Positions 8,888-19,698 of a stretch of DNA of 64,000 bases are shown here, in pieces; position 1 is the first letter of the stretch, and every line of letters begins with the position of its first letter. The notes under the pieces are model-generated. The model was not told the DNA's origin. It did no database searches and saw only the letters and a program-made list of their open reading frames with translations. A program made the translations under genes and the position numbers. Source of the DNA: Haliea sp. E1-2-M8. GTDB taxonomy: Bacteria > Pseudomonadota > Gammaproteobacteria > Pseudomonadales > Halieaceae. The DNA lies in contig NZ_JAUTDR010000014.1 of assembly GCF_030649675.1 (NCBI RefSeq), forward strand, positions 1 through 64,000, written 5' to 3'.

Positions 8888-10171
8888 GTGACAGACACAA
8901 CGCTAGCCCTGGATCGCGGCGGATTCATTGCGGCACTGGGAGTGTTTGTCGACCAGGCCCGTGCAGCGGGCGATCATCTGGGCCTGCTGCTGATCGATCT
9001 CAGCAATCTGCGGCTGATCAACCACCGCCACGGCTACGAAATTGGTGATCACCTGTTGCTGGAGGCGGGCCAGCAGTTATTGGCCATCAGCAAGTTGCCA
9101 GATACAGTGTTTCGCATTGGCGGTCACAGCTTTGCTTTTATCCTTCCCCAGCTCGATACCCCCGCGTTCATCGCCCTGGCCCTGAACCGGGTCCAGCGCC
9201 TGCTGGACGAAACGCTGCAGATCGACGATGAAATCCTGCCGCTGCAGCTGCGCATTGGTCTCGCGGTCAATCTCCAGGGCAAACATTCGCCCATGGTGAC
9301 CCTGGCCCGTGCCGAGTCGAGCCTGACCCGGGTCAAACAGGGCAGTGCCCTGGAAATCGACGCCCTGATCGGGGAGGAGGAGCATGCCCAGGAAGGCACC
9401 GCCCTTGAGCAGCATTTCTCTGAGGCGCTCTATGACAACGCCTTTGACCTGTACTTTCAGCCGAAGGTCGACCTGCAAACCGGTCGTGTATGCAGTGCCG
9501 AGGCTCTGATTCGCTGGCACCTGCCGGGTTACGGCGCAGTATCCCCTGAGCGCGTGGTGCAGCTGGCCGAGGCGGCTGGCCAGACCTATGAACTGACGCG
9601 CTGGGTGGTCAATCGGGCCTTGCGTGCCATGCGGGAGTGGCGGGACACCGTCGTCTTGCCCCTGGCGGTGAATATCCCCGCCGGCCTGGTCAACAGCCCG
9701 GACCTGGCCAACATGCTGCACGGGGCGTTGACCATCTGGGGTGTGGAGCCATCCATGCTGACCGTGGAGGTCACCGAGGGCGCCGTGATTGAGGACAAGG
9801 AGGCGGGCTTCGACAATCTCCTGCATCTGCGGGAGTTGGGCATGGGGCTTTCCATCGACGACTTCGGCACCGGCTACTCGTCCCTCTCCTACTTCAAGCA
9901 CATCCCCGCGACCGAGATCAAGATTGACCAGTCCTTCGTGCGGCGGATTCTCGATGACCCCCAGGATCGCGCGCTGGTGGGCATCATCATTGAGATCGCC
10001 CACCTGTTTGGCTTCTCGGTGGTTGCCGAAGGGGTGGAAGACGCAGAGTCGCTACAGTGCCTGCGGGAGCTGGGTTGTGATATCGCGCAGGGTTATCTTT
10101 TCTCCCGCCCGCTGCCGGAGCAGGAGCTGCTGACGTGGCTGCGGCAATACGACGGAGCTTTCCATGACTGA
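8888..10171 (+). CDS. GGDEF-EAL phosphodiesterase with degenerate GGDEF
   Basis: A 427-residue cytoplasmic protein starting at GTG 8888. The GGDEF domain (about 1-165) has GGHSF (78-82) at the active-site loop, so cyclase activity is not expected; such domains often bind GTP or act as regulators. The EAL domain (about 175-425) keeps E205-A206-L207, NIPAG (in place of the usual NVSA), EVTEGAVIE, DDFGTG, KIDQSFV and VAEGVED, consistent with an active c-di-GMP phosphodiesterase giving pGpG. The gene overlaps the next one by 8 bp, so the two are probably translationally coupled. Confidence 0.92.
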   Translation: MTDTTLALDRGGFIAALGVFVDQARAAGDHLGLLLIDLSNLRLINHRHGYEIGDHLLLEAGQQLLAISKLPDTVFRIGGHSFAFILPQLDTPAFIALALNRVQRLLDETLQIDDEILPLQLRIGLAVNLQGKHSPMVTLARAESSLTRVKQGSALEIDALIGEEEHAQEGTALEQHFSEALYDNAFDLYFQPKVDLQTGRVCSAEALIRWHLPGYGAVSPERVVQLAEAAGQTYELTRWVVNRALRAMREWRDTVVLPLAVNIPAGLVNSPDLANMLHGALTIWGVEPSMLTVEVTEGAVIEDKEAGFDNLLHLRELGMGLSIDDFGTGYSSLSYFKHIPATEIKIDQSFVRRILDDPQDRALVGIIIEIAHLFGFSVVAEGVEDAESLQCLRELGCDIAQGYLFSRPLPEQELLTWLRQYDGAFHD

Positions 10172-11978
10172 TACGCAGAACGTACACGCTCCACCGCCGG
10201 GTGTTTCCGCAGAGCCGCTCTATGCCGTGGAAGACCATGACAGTTTGCCCGTTGCCGGCGCGGTGCTGCTAATGGCCAGGGCCACTGGTGCCCGGCTCAG
10301 CGTGACAGCGGACGTGGCCGCGGCGCTGCAGCGATGTACAACTTTCCGTTCACTGGCGGGTCACGCCAGCTACCTGGTTGAGCAGTTTCCCCAACTCGGT
10401 GGCAATGTGGCTGACGTGACCCGGGTTCTGCAGCAGGTCAGGGATGTGGGTCTGCTAATTCCGGCCGCGCGGGTTTGCGCTCAGGTGAATATCCCAGAGG
10501 ACGACGCTCCCGATCTGGAGCGCACTGTCAGCTGTATTATCACCTGTGATCGCCCGGCGGCAGTTGAACGTCTGCTGGAATCGCTGCTCCGCGGTGCCAG
10601 GTTGGCGAGGCAAAAACGGCTGATCCTGATCGATGACTCCCGCGATGCGTCAAACTGCGCCGCGAACCTCGCGGCGGTGGAGCGTTTCAATCTGCTGAGT
10701 CCGACGACGATGGAGTATTTCGGGCCGCCGGAGCAGGACCAGTTGATTCAGTACGCGATTGCCGAGTTGCCGCGGCATGCAGACGCGATCCGTTTTCTTT
10801 TGCAGCGTGAGTCCTGGCCGGGCATGGCGACCTACGGTCGCGCCCGCAACGTCGCGCTGCTGCTGACGGTAGGCGAGCGCTGTATCATCATGGATGATGA
10901 CGTCCTCTGTGCAGCATATACACTGCCGTACCAGGAGACTGGTGTGGCATTTAACGATGGCGGTCGGCAGGCGGACTTTTACCGCGATGCCCAGGACTGG
11001 CAACAGAGTGCAGTGAAACAGGATTTCGATCCATTGCTGGGCCACGGTCGCTGTCTCGGCATGGGTCTTTCCAGGGCGCTGCGCGCGCTTGGACACAACG
11101 CCTTGCTAGAGGAGCACCTCGCTGCGGTGAGCGCTGACTGGTGCGGTGGAATCAATGCCAGTTCGCCGGTACTGGTCACCCAGAGCGGATCCCTGGGCGA
11201 TCCGGGAACCAGCAGTAATGGCTGGCTTGCCAATCTGGAGCCGGTTTCCCTGCGCCGCATGCTGGCCCGACCGGGCGGTCTTGCCAGTGCCCTGTCCCTG
11301 CGCCAGAACTGGTTGGGTCAGACCCGGCCGACGTTTACCGTGCGCCCGGTGATTTCCCAGGTGACAGGTTTGGACAACCGGGCACTGCTGCCACCTTACT
11401 TGCCCGCTCTGCGTGGGGAGGACCAGCTGTTTGGCAGCATGCTGGATTTCCTGCATCCCGACTCGCTGACCCTTGAGTACGACTGGGCCGTACCGCACCA
11501 TCCCCTGGAGGAGCGCAAGGGCAATCCCGCGGGCGATGCAACGGTGCCCAGAGGGGGTGTGAGCCAGCTCACAGGGTTTATCGACGAGGCGCAGCCGGAG
11601 GACCCGGGAGTAGGGCTGGCGACGCGCATGGCTTTGCTGAGCTATCGTTTCGAAGAGCTCGGCCAGCTCTCGGATACCGGTCTTACGGCCCGCTTTCGCG
11701 CCAATCTGGCAAGGCTACAGGCCGCTCACCTGGAAACACTGGAGGAGCGTTTCCGGGACTCGTCAGCGCTTTCTGAAGAGTGGCGGCAATATCTGCAGCG
11801 CAATCGGCAGGCCTGTGTTGCCGCGTTACAGCAGTCGCCCGTTCTGGCGGACCTGCCCGGAGTGCCCGGCGACATGGACAGTGCAACCTTAGCCGGGGCG
11901 ATCCGGCAGCGGGCGACAGGTTTTGCTGCAGCTCTGCGCGCCTGGGAAGAACTGCGGGAAGTTTGCCGTCGCCGTTAG
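10164..11978 (+). CDS. Glycosyltransferase-like protein with PqqD-like N-terminal domain
   Basis: A 604-residue protein without signal peptide or membrane segment. Residues about 125-260 look like a GT-A nucleotide-sugar fold: an IITCDRPAAVERLL start, LILIDDSRD, and the metal-binding CIIMDDDVLC (DxD-type). Residues about 30-100 resemble a PqqD-type winged helix (TADVAAALQRC, then FPQLGG and VLQQVRDVGLL). The last ~130 residues are helical. It is the last gene of the run starting near 6.6 kb and overlaps the EAL gene, so glycan synthesis under c-di-GMP control is a reasonable hypothesis. Donor and acceptor cannot be read from sequence. Confidence 0.7.
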   Translation: MTDTQNVHAPPPGVSAEPLYAVEDHDSLPVAGAVLLMARATGARLSVTADVAAALQRCTTFRSLAGHASYLVEQFPQLGGNVADVTRVLQQVRDVGLLIPAARVCAQVNIPEDDAPDLERTVSCIITCDRPAAVERLLESLLRGARLARQKRLILIDDSRDASNCAANLAAVERFNLLSPTTMEYFGPPEQDQLIQYAIAELPRHADAIRFLLQRESWPGMATYGRARNVALLLTVGERCIIMDDDVLCAAYTLPYQETGVAFNDGGRQADFYRDAQDWQQSAVKQDFDPLLGHGRCLGMGLSRALRALGHNALLEEHLAAVSADWCGGINASSPVLVTQSGSLGDPGTSSNGWLANLEPVSLRRMLARPGGLASALSLRQNWLGQTRPTFTVRPVISQVTGLDNRALLPPYLPALRGEDQLFGSMLDFLHPDSLTLEYDWAVPHHPLEERKGNPAGDATVPRGGVSQLTGFIDEAQPEDPGVGLATRMALLSYRFEELGQLSDTGLTARFRANLARLQAAHLETLEERFRDSSALSEEWRQYLQRNRQACVAALQQSPVLADLPGVPGDMDSATLAGAIRQRATGFAAALRAWEELREVCRRR

Positions 11979-12044
11979 CAGACTTGCCGGGGCGCCGCGG
12001 CAGGGCTGGAGGCAGCGCCATGCGGCGGCATCCGCAGACTTTGC

Positions 12045-14381
<2,337 letters not shown>

Positions 14382-14532
14382 GCTGGTTTTGGGTATCCGG
14401 AAATGTTGCGGGAGGGCATTATGCGCGCGCAGCAGTGGGAAAACGATCTGGTATTTCTGCTGAATTTGTGGCTGTGGACGGGCGTTCGCGAGAGTGGCCT
14501 ATACTGGTGTCAGGCAACCTGGAGACCTGGTC

Positions 14533-15030
14533 ATGAAAACCCTGCACCTGCTGCGCCACGCCAAGTCGGACTGGAGTGGGCCCGGCGTCGCGGATCGTGA
14601 CCGCGGCCTCAATGCCCGCGGCGAGCGGGATGCGCCGCGGATGGGCGCCGCGCTGGCGCAGCAGCTACAGCCGCAGGTGATTGCCGCGAGTCCCGCGCGG
14701 CGGGCACAGCGTACCCTTGAGGGTGTCTGCGCTGGCTGGCCGGCTATCGCCAATCTGCCGCACCGCACAGAGGCGGCACTCTACACCTTCTCGGTGGGTG
14801 ACCTGCTGGCGTGGCTTGAGCACCAGGCAGATGCCGAGGAGTCACTGTTTCTGCTTGGGCACAACCCCGGGCTCACCGACCTGGTCAATAGGCTGGCGCC
14901 GGGCCCGGAGCTGGTGAACCTGCCGACGGCGGGTTATATCCAGCTGCGCCTGCCCATCGAACACTGGCGAGAGCTACGCGACTGCCGCGCCGAGGTGGCA
15001 CTGCAGCTATTTCCCCGCGACCTCGGCTAG
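14533..15030 (+). CDS. sixA: SixA-like phosphohistidine phosphatase
   Basis: A 165-residue histidine-phosphatase-superfamily protein. The RHG-type motif reads LLRHAKSDW with catalytic His9, and the second conserved His lies in LLGHNPGLTDL, as in SixA. E. coli SixA dephosphorylates phosphohistidine in a phosphotransferase or phosphorelay protein; the target here is unknown. I chose ATG 14533 because GGAGACC stands just before it and the family begins MKTL; an upstream in-frame start at 14494 would add 13 non-conserved residues. Confidence 0.85.
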   Translation: MKTLHLLRHAKSDWSGPGVADRDRGLNARGERDAPRMGAALAQQLQPQVIAASPARRAQRTLEGVCAGWPAIANLPHRTEAALYTFSVGDLLAWLEHQADAEESLFLLGHNPGLTDLVNRLAPGPELVNLPTAGYIQLRLPIEHWRELRDCRAEVALQLFPRDLG

Positions 15031-15053
15031 GCGCGGCCGGCCAGGCCGTCCTA

Positions 15054-15119
15054 CTCGGCACCCCCAGCTCGGCCCGGCTCGGCGCCCCCGGCTCGGCGCC
15101 CCCGGCTCGGCGCCCCCGG
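15054..15119 (-). repeat. 14-bp GC-rich tandem repeat array (array 1)
   Basis: Plus-strand units are CTCGGCACCCCCAG (15054-15067), a shortened CTCGGCCCGG (15068-15077), then three identical CTCGGCGCCCCCGG units (15078-15119). The complement, CCGGGGGCGCCGAG, matches the units of the arrays at 43966 and 46022. Read in that sense the array lies 10 nt after the stop codon of the minus-strand hydroquinone reductase gene. Confidence 0.9.
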
Positions 15120-15129
15120 AGGTGCCCCG

Positions 15130-16101
15130 TCAGCCCCGATGATGCGGGCTGTCATAGTCGATGGCCGGCCCCGCTGGCACGATACCCGTTGGATTGATGT
15201 TGCGGTGGGAAGCGTAGTAGTGGGTCTTGATGTGGTGGAAGTCCACGGTGCCGGCAATGCCTGGCCGCTGATAAATATCGCGGATGTAACCGGGAATGTG
15301 GCGGTAGTCTTCCAGGCGCTGGCGGTTGCACTTGAAGTGCCCGTGATAGACAGCGTCGAAGCGAATCAGGGTGGTAAACAGGCGTACATCCGCCTCGGTC
15401 AGGTCGTCACCGGTCAGATAGCGGTGGCTGGCGAGGTGCGCATCGATGTGGTCCAGTTCGGCAAACAGTTCGCGATAGGCTTCTGCATAGGCATCCTGGG
15501 TGGTCGCGAAACCTGCCCGGTAGACGCCGTTGTTGAGCGCCGGATAGATCCGGTCATTCCAGTGTTCGATATCCTGCCGAAGGTTTTCGGGATAGAGGTC
15601 CAGGGTGTTGCCGGTGAGGTCGTCGAAGGCACTGTTGAGCATGCGGATAATGTCGGCCGACTCATTGCTGACGATGGTGTCGCGCTGCCTGTCCCAGAGC
15701 ACGGGCACGGTGACCCGGCCGGTGTAGTCCGGGTTTGCCCGGGTGTACACCTGATGGTGAAACCGATGCCCGTGGACCCGATCGCCGCTGCTGCCTTCCG
15801 TTTCATTGTAGGTCCAGCCCTGCTCCAGCATCAGCGGGCTGACCACTGAGACGTCGATCAGGTCATCAAGCCCTTTCAGGGTGCGGACAATCAGGGTGCG
15901 GTGTGCCCAGGGGCAGGCCAGGGACACATACAGGTGATAGCGCCCGCTTGCGGCGGCATAACCGCTGTCACCGCTGGGTCCGGCGCTGCCATCGGCAGTC
16001 ACCCAGTGCCGGAAGCGCGCGCTCTCCCGGACGAAGCGGCCCTCGTTACTGTCCGTGTCATACCAGACATCTTTCCAGTTGCCGTCCACCAGCATACCCA
16101 T
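15130..16101 (-). CDS. yqjG: Glutathionyl-hydroquinone reductase (Xi-class GST)
   Basis: A 323-residue cytoplasmic Xi-class glutathione transferase that uses glutathione to reduce glutathionyl-hydroquinones. The catalytic Cys is in the diagnostic SLACPWAHRTL motif; the N-terminal GHWRDxWYDT-like signature appears as GNWKDVWYDT. The C-terminal helical domain shows the family's ARFRHW, YHLYVS and RFDAVYHGHFKCN stretches. I start at ATG 16101 (MGMLVDGN), preceded by GAGGAG at good spacing. It lies downstream of a LysR gene on the same strand and near pirin, another quinone-linked protein, suggesting quinone or electrophile stress handling. Confidence 0.93.
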   Translation of the reverse strand: MGMLVDGNWKDVWYDTDSNEGRFVRESARFRHWVTADGSAGPSGDSGYAAASGRYHLYVSLACPWAHRTLIVRTLKGLDDLIDVSVVSPLMLEQGWTYNETEGSSGDRVHGHRFHHQVYTRANPDYTGRVTVPVLWDRQRDTIVSNESADIIRMLNSAFDDLTGNTLDLYPENLRQDIEHWNDRIYPALNNGVYRAGFATTQDAYAEAYRELFAELDHIDAHLASHRYLTGDDLTEADVRLFTTLIRFDAVYHGHFKCNRQRLEDYRHIPGYIRDIYQRPGIAGTVDFHHIKTHYYASHRNINPTGIVPAGPAIDYDSPHHRG

Positions 16102-16183
16102 GGCACATCTCCTCACTAGCGGGCTGAACTGCAAGTCTGAGTTCGATGGAGCAGAAGTTAAATCGCATTAATACGGAAACATT

Positions 16184-16200
16184 ATTCGATAATATCGAAT
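16184..16200. promoter_or_regulatory. Perfect dyad upstream of the hydroquinone reductase gene
   Basis: ATTCGATA (16184-16191) and TATCGAAT (16193-16200) form a perfect 8-bp inverted repeat around one base. It lies in an AT-rich pocket directly after the LysR stop codon and about 85 bp before the reductase start. It may be an operator for the adjacent LysR protein. No T tract follows, so a terminator is less likely. Confidence 0.45.
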
Positions 16201-17079
16201 CTAATGCCGGGCTTGCTCAAACAGTTCCGCCAGGTGACACGCAGCGGGACCGGCCTGGTCGCGGTCGGCGAAGGTCAGGTACAGGGTCGCGTGGCGCCGG
16301 GCACCCTGCTCCAGGCGCAGTTCCCGCAGGCTGCCGTGCGCCAGGCCATCGCTGACCCGGGACAGGGGCAGCCAGGCGAAACCCAGCCCGCGGCTCACCA
16401 TCTCCACGGAAGTTGCGACGTGGCTGACCGTCCAGCGCTGTTCCGCCCCCAGCCAGCCCGCGTCCGCGCGCCGGCCCAGGGCTGAATCCCGAAGCACGAT
16501 CTGGCGCTCCCGCTGCAGGTCCTGCAGGGTGAGTGGCCGCTCCAGCCGATGCAGAGCGTGGGCACTTGCCGCCACCGCGACAAACTCCGTGCGCAGGACC
16601 GGTTCCCCGAGGAATCCGCCCGGGACCTCCGCCGCCACCAGCAGGTCTACTTCAGCCGCGTGCAGCAACTCCGCGCCGCCTGAGAGGACAGTCTCGAACA
16701 GCTCCACCCGGGTATTGGGGTAGGCCTGGGAAAAGGTTTGCAGCACCGCCGCCAGTTGCTGACAGGGATAGAGTTCGTCCACCGCCAGGCTGATTTCCGC
16801 TTCGGTCCCCTGGGCCAGGCTGCCGGCGATCTCCTCCAGTTGCGCCGCCTGGGCCAACAGTTGGCTGGCGCGCCGCAGCATCAGGGCACCGGCGTCGGTC
16901 AGCTGCGCCTTGCGCCCGACGACCTCCAGCAGGGGCAGTCCGAGCTGGTCCTGCAGCTTGTGTACCGCGTGATTGATGGTCGACTGACTCTTGTGGATGG
17001 CCGCGGCCGCCTGGGCAAAGCCGCCGTGTTCCACCACTGCCTGCAGCATCCGCCATTGTTCCAGGGTTGTCCGATTCAA
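16201..17079 (-). CDS. LysR-type transcriptional regulator
   Basis: A 292-residue LysR regulator. The N-terminal winged helix-turn-helix (about 1-60: WRMLQAVVEHGGFAQAAAAI, then HKSQSTINHAVHKLQDQLGL) is typical; the rest is the two-lobed periplasmic-binding-like effector domain. It is divergent from the pirin gene (105 bp between starts) and upstream of the hydroquinone reductase gene on its own strand, so both are likely targets. The inducer is unknown; quinones or electrophiles are a guess from the neighbours. Confidence 0.92.
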   Translation of the reverse strand: MNRTTLEQWRMLQAVVEHGGFAQAAAAIHKSQSTINHAVHKLQDQLGLPLLEVVGRKAQLTDAGALMLRRASQLLAQAAQLEEIAGSLAQGTEAEISLAVDELYPCQQLAAVLQTFSQAYPNTRVELFETVLSGGAELLHAAEVDLLVAAEVPGGFLGEPVLRTEFVAVAASAHALHRLERPLTLQDLQRERQIVLRDSALGRRADAGWLGAEQRWTVSHVATSVEMVSRGLGFAWLPLSRVSDGLAHGSLRELRLEQGARRHATLYLTFADRDQAGPAACHLAELFEQARH

Positions 17080-17132
17080 GGCCGTGCTCTCGTTCTGTTT
17101 TGTCGAAAGGAATTGGCGAAATTATGCGATTT

Positions 17133-17155
17133 ATATCCCAAAAATACGAGGATAT
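17133..17155. promoter_or_regulatory. Candidate LysR operator in the lysR-pirin promoter region
   Basis: ATATCC (17133-17138) and GGATAT (17150-17155) make a dyad with 11 intervening bases, in an AT-rich stretch between the divergent LysR and pirin starts. Dyads of this size and position are usual for LysR-type regulators. Function is inferred from position only. Confidence 0.4.
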
Positions 17156-17184
17156 TCTGGGAGTTCGCTAAAGGAGAGCTGACC

Positions 17185-18024
17185 ATGTCCGACCGAATCA
17201 TTCAGGAAATCCGCCGCGCCCAGCCCAGCCGCGATGGCGACGGGGTCGCGATTCAGCGCATTGCCGGCATGCAGCACGCGGCCATGGACCCCATCCTGAT
17301 GCTGGATGAGCTGCGTGCCGAGCGCCGCGAGGATCTCGGCGGCGGCTTTCCGTCGCACCCGCACCGGGGCATGCAAACCCTGACCTACATGAAGCACGGC
17401 GGCATCATCCATGAGGACAGCCGCGGTAACCGTGGTGAAATCCGCGGTGGCGGTGTGCAGTGGATGTCCGCCGGCCGCGGCATCATCCATTCGGAGATGC
17501 CGACCCAGGACACCGAGGGCCTGCACGGCTTCCAGCTGTGGGTCAACCTGCCCGCGGCGGAGAAAATGGCCGAGCCTCGCTACCGGGATATTCCAGCCAG
17601 CGAATTGACGGTGCTGGACGGCACCGGGTTCCGGGCGGTCGCGATAGCCGGCGAGTGGCAGTTCGGAGCAAGCACAGTGGTTGGGCCCCTGCATGAACTT
17701 GCGCCCCGGGCCGGCGTGCTGGACCTGCACCTGCAGGCGGGCGCCGAGGTCACCCTGCAGCTGCCCGCAACGGAATCTGTGCTGGCCTACATCTATGAGG
17801 GAGTGCTGGAGCTTGCTCACAAGTCTCTGGGCGCGCGCCATCTGCTGGTGACCAGTCGCGGCGAGCGCTGGACCATGCAGGCAGGTGCCGCCGGTGCATC
17901 CCTGCTGTTGCTGCGCGGTGAGCCTCTGCGGGAGCCGGTGGCGCAGTATGGCCCCTTCGTCATGAACACCGAGGCGGAGATCGAACAGGCGATCAGTGAC
18001 TACCAACGCGGTCTGTTCGGCTGA
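17185..18024 (+). CDS. Pirin family protein
   Basis: A 279-residue bicupin pirin. The N-terminal cupin carries the family metal-site motif FPSHPHRGMQTLTYM (His-x-His), then GGGVQWMSAGRGIIHSEMP. Some pirins are quercetin 2,3-dioxygenases and others are redox-sensing regulators; sequence alone does not separate these. Start at ATG 17185, preceded by AAGGAGAG. Divergent from the LysR gene and probably controlled by it. Confidence 0.93.
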   Translation: MSDRIIQEIRRAQPSRDGDGVAIQRIAGMQHAAMDPILMLDELRAERREDLGGGFPSHPHRGMQTLTYMKHGGIIHEDSRGNRGEIRGGGVQWMSAGRGIIHSEMPTQDTEGLHGFQLWVNLPAAEKMAEPRYRDIPASELTVLDGTGFRAVAIAGEWQFGASTVVGPLHELAPRAGVLDLHLQAGAEVTLQLPATESVLAYIYEGVLELAHKSLGARHLLVTSRGERWTMQAGAAGASLLLLRGEPLREPVAQYGPFVMNTEAEIEQAISDYQRGLFG

Positions 18025-18132
18025 CAGGTCTGGTGCCACCGCAGCGACGGCTGCCGTGGCGACGGCCGCCACAGCTGCGTTTAGCGGCCGGCAGTGGTAG
18101 TCTAGCGGCTTTGTTTGGGGGAGAACTGCGCG

Positions 18133-18399
18133 ATGGGGCGACCACTGGCCGTCATCCTGATTTTGCTGCTGGCCGGCTGTGGCGCCAGCCAACCCTCCGC
18201 GCCGCTGCCGGAGCCTGAACCCGGGGTAAACCCTTTGGTCCAGTGTTCCTCGCCCCGGCCCCAGGTCTGCACCATGGAATATAATCCGGTCTGCGCCCAG
18301 CTTGCGGATGGAACAGTCAGCGTCTATTCCTCGCCCTGTAACGCCTGCGCCGACGACAGCGTTACCGGCTACCTGCCCGGAGCCTGTGCCGATGAATGA
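18133..18399 (+). CDS. Small Kazal-like lipoprotein
   Basis: An 88-residue predicted lipoprotein: MGRPLAVILILLLAGC gives a signal with lipobox LAGC, followed by a Pro-rich linker and a six-cysteine segment with CTMEYNPVCA, CNACADD and a final GAC, resembling a Kazal-type serine protease inhibitor domain. It would be anchored in the envelope. Its stop codon lies about 10 nt before the symporter start, so the two may be co-transcribed. An in-frame start at 18115 would add six residues before the signal. Confidence 0.75.
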   Translation: MGRPLAVILILLLAGCGASQPSAPLPEPEPGVNPLVQCSSPRPQVCTMEYNPVCAQLADGTVSVYSSPCNACADDSVTGYLPGACADE

Positions 18400-18408
18400 G
18401 TGCGTAGC

Positions 18409-19695
18409 ATGAGTCTGACCAATCGCATTCTCATTGCCATGGTCGCGGGCATTCTGCTTGGGTCGCTATTCAACGTCATGCTCAGCAGCGCCGGCCTGGC
18501 GGACAGCTATCGTGCGGTGGTCAACGACTGGCTGGTCAACGGGCTCTTTGATGTCGTCGGCCGCATCTTCATCGCCTCCCTCAAGTTGCTGGTAGTGCCG
18601 CTGGTGCTGGTGTCGCTGATCTGCGGCTCCAGTGCGCTCGGCGATAGCGCCCGCATGGGCCCTATCGCGCTCAAGACCATCTGCTTCTACCTCGCCACCA
18701 CCGCGATTGCGATCACCGTGGCCCTGCTGGTGGCAGTGGCGATCAGCCCCGGCTCCGGGGTGGAGTTGGCCGGGGAGGCTGAGTTCGTCGTCGCCGAAGC
18801 CCCGCCGCTGGCGGACGTGCTGGTGAGTATGGTGCCCTCCAACCCGATCCAGGCGATGGCCGAAGGCAACATGCTGCAGATCATCGTTTTTGCCCTGTTG
18901 TTCGGCTACTCCATCTCCCACGCCGGCGAAGCCGGGCGCCGGATAGCGAGTTTCTTCAGCGACACCGAAGCGGTGATCATGAAGATGGTTCTCATCCTGA
19001 TGAACGTCGCGCCCTACGGGGTGTTTGCCCTGCTGGCGAAGCTGTTTGCGGAAATGGGTATCAGCGCGATCATGGATCTGGCTGCGTACTTCTTCACCGT
19101 CATGGGCGTGCTGATTTTTCACGGCCTGGTCATTTACAGCCTGCTGCTGAAGGTGCTGGCCGGGGTGTCACCGCGCATGATGCTGAGCAAGATGCGCCCG
19201 GTCTGGGCCTTCGCCTTCAGCACAGCGTCCTCCGGCGCGACACTGCCGGTCACCATGCGCACGGTCGAGCATCGCATGGGGGTCCATAATTCGGTTGCCG
19301 GCTTCACCGTGCCGCTGGGCGCCACCATCAATATGGACGGCACCGCGATCATGCAGGGCGTGGCCACCGTGTTCATTGCCCAGGTCTACGGGGTGGAGCT
19401 GTCCATGGTCGCGTATCTCACGGTCATCCTGACGGCCACACTGGCTTCCATCGGTACTGCGGGTGTCCCCGGGGTCGGCCTGATCACCCTGGCCCTGGTG
19501 CTGGAGCAGGCGGGCCTGCCGGTCGAGGGCGTGGCTCTCATTATCGGCGTCGACCGCTTGCTGGACATGGTGCGCACCATGGTCAATGTCACCGGTGACG
19601 CCACCGTTGCCGTGATTGTCGGCAGAAGCGAAAACCAGCTCGACGAGGCCGTATTCAACGACCCGCGGGCTGATCTGGAATCCAATCGGGAATAG
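18409..19695 (+). CDS. Sodium:dicarboxylate/glutamate symporter (DAACS family)
   Basis: A 428-residue inner-membrane secondary transporter of the GltP/DctA family, which imports C4-dicarboxylates or acidic amino acids with Na+ or H+. Family signatures are clear: the Ser-rich hairpin loop plus TASSGATLPVTMR and the cation-site NMDGTAIMQG, with multiple hydrophobic segments along the protein. I prefer ATG 18409 (MSLTNRIL); GTG 18400 is possible. Substrate cannot be fixed from sequence. Confidence 0.92.
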   Translation: MSLTNRILIAMVAGILLGSLFNVMLSSAGLADSYRAVVNDWLVNGLFDVVGRIFIASLKLLVVPLVLVSLICGSSALGDSARMGPIALKTICFYLATTAIAITVALLVAVAISPGSGVELAGEAEFVVAEAPPLADVLVSMVPSNPIQAMAEGNMLQIIVFALLFGYSISHAGEAGRRIASFFSDTEAVIMKMVLILMNVAPYGVFALLAKLFAEMGISAIMDLAAYFFTVMGVLIFHGLVIYSLLLKVLAGVSPRMMLSKMRPVWAFAFSTASSGATLPVTMRTVEHRMGVHNSVAGFTVPLGATINMDGTAIMQGVATVFIAQVYGVELSMVAYLTVILTATLASIGTAGVPGVGLITLALVLEQAGLPVEGVALIIGVDRLLDMVRTMVNVTGDATVAVIVGRSENQLDEAVFNDPRADLESNRE

Positions 19696-19698
19696 AAC

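Noticed and set aside
18025-18132. Terminator between pirin and the Kazal-like gene
   Set aside because: A GTGGCG/CGCCAC hairpin is present near 18055-18071, but it is short and has no T tract.
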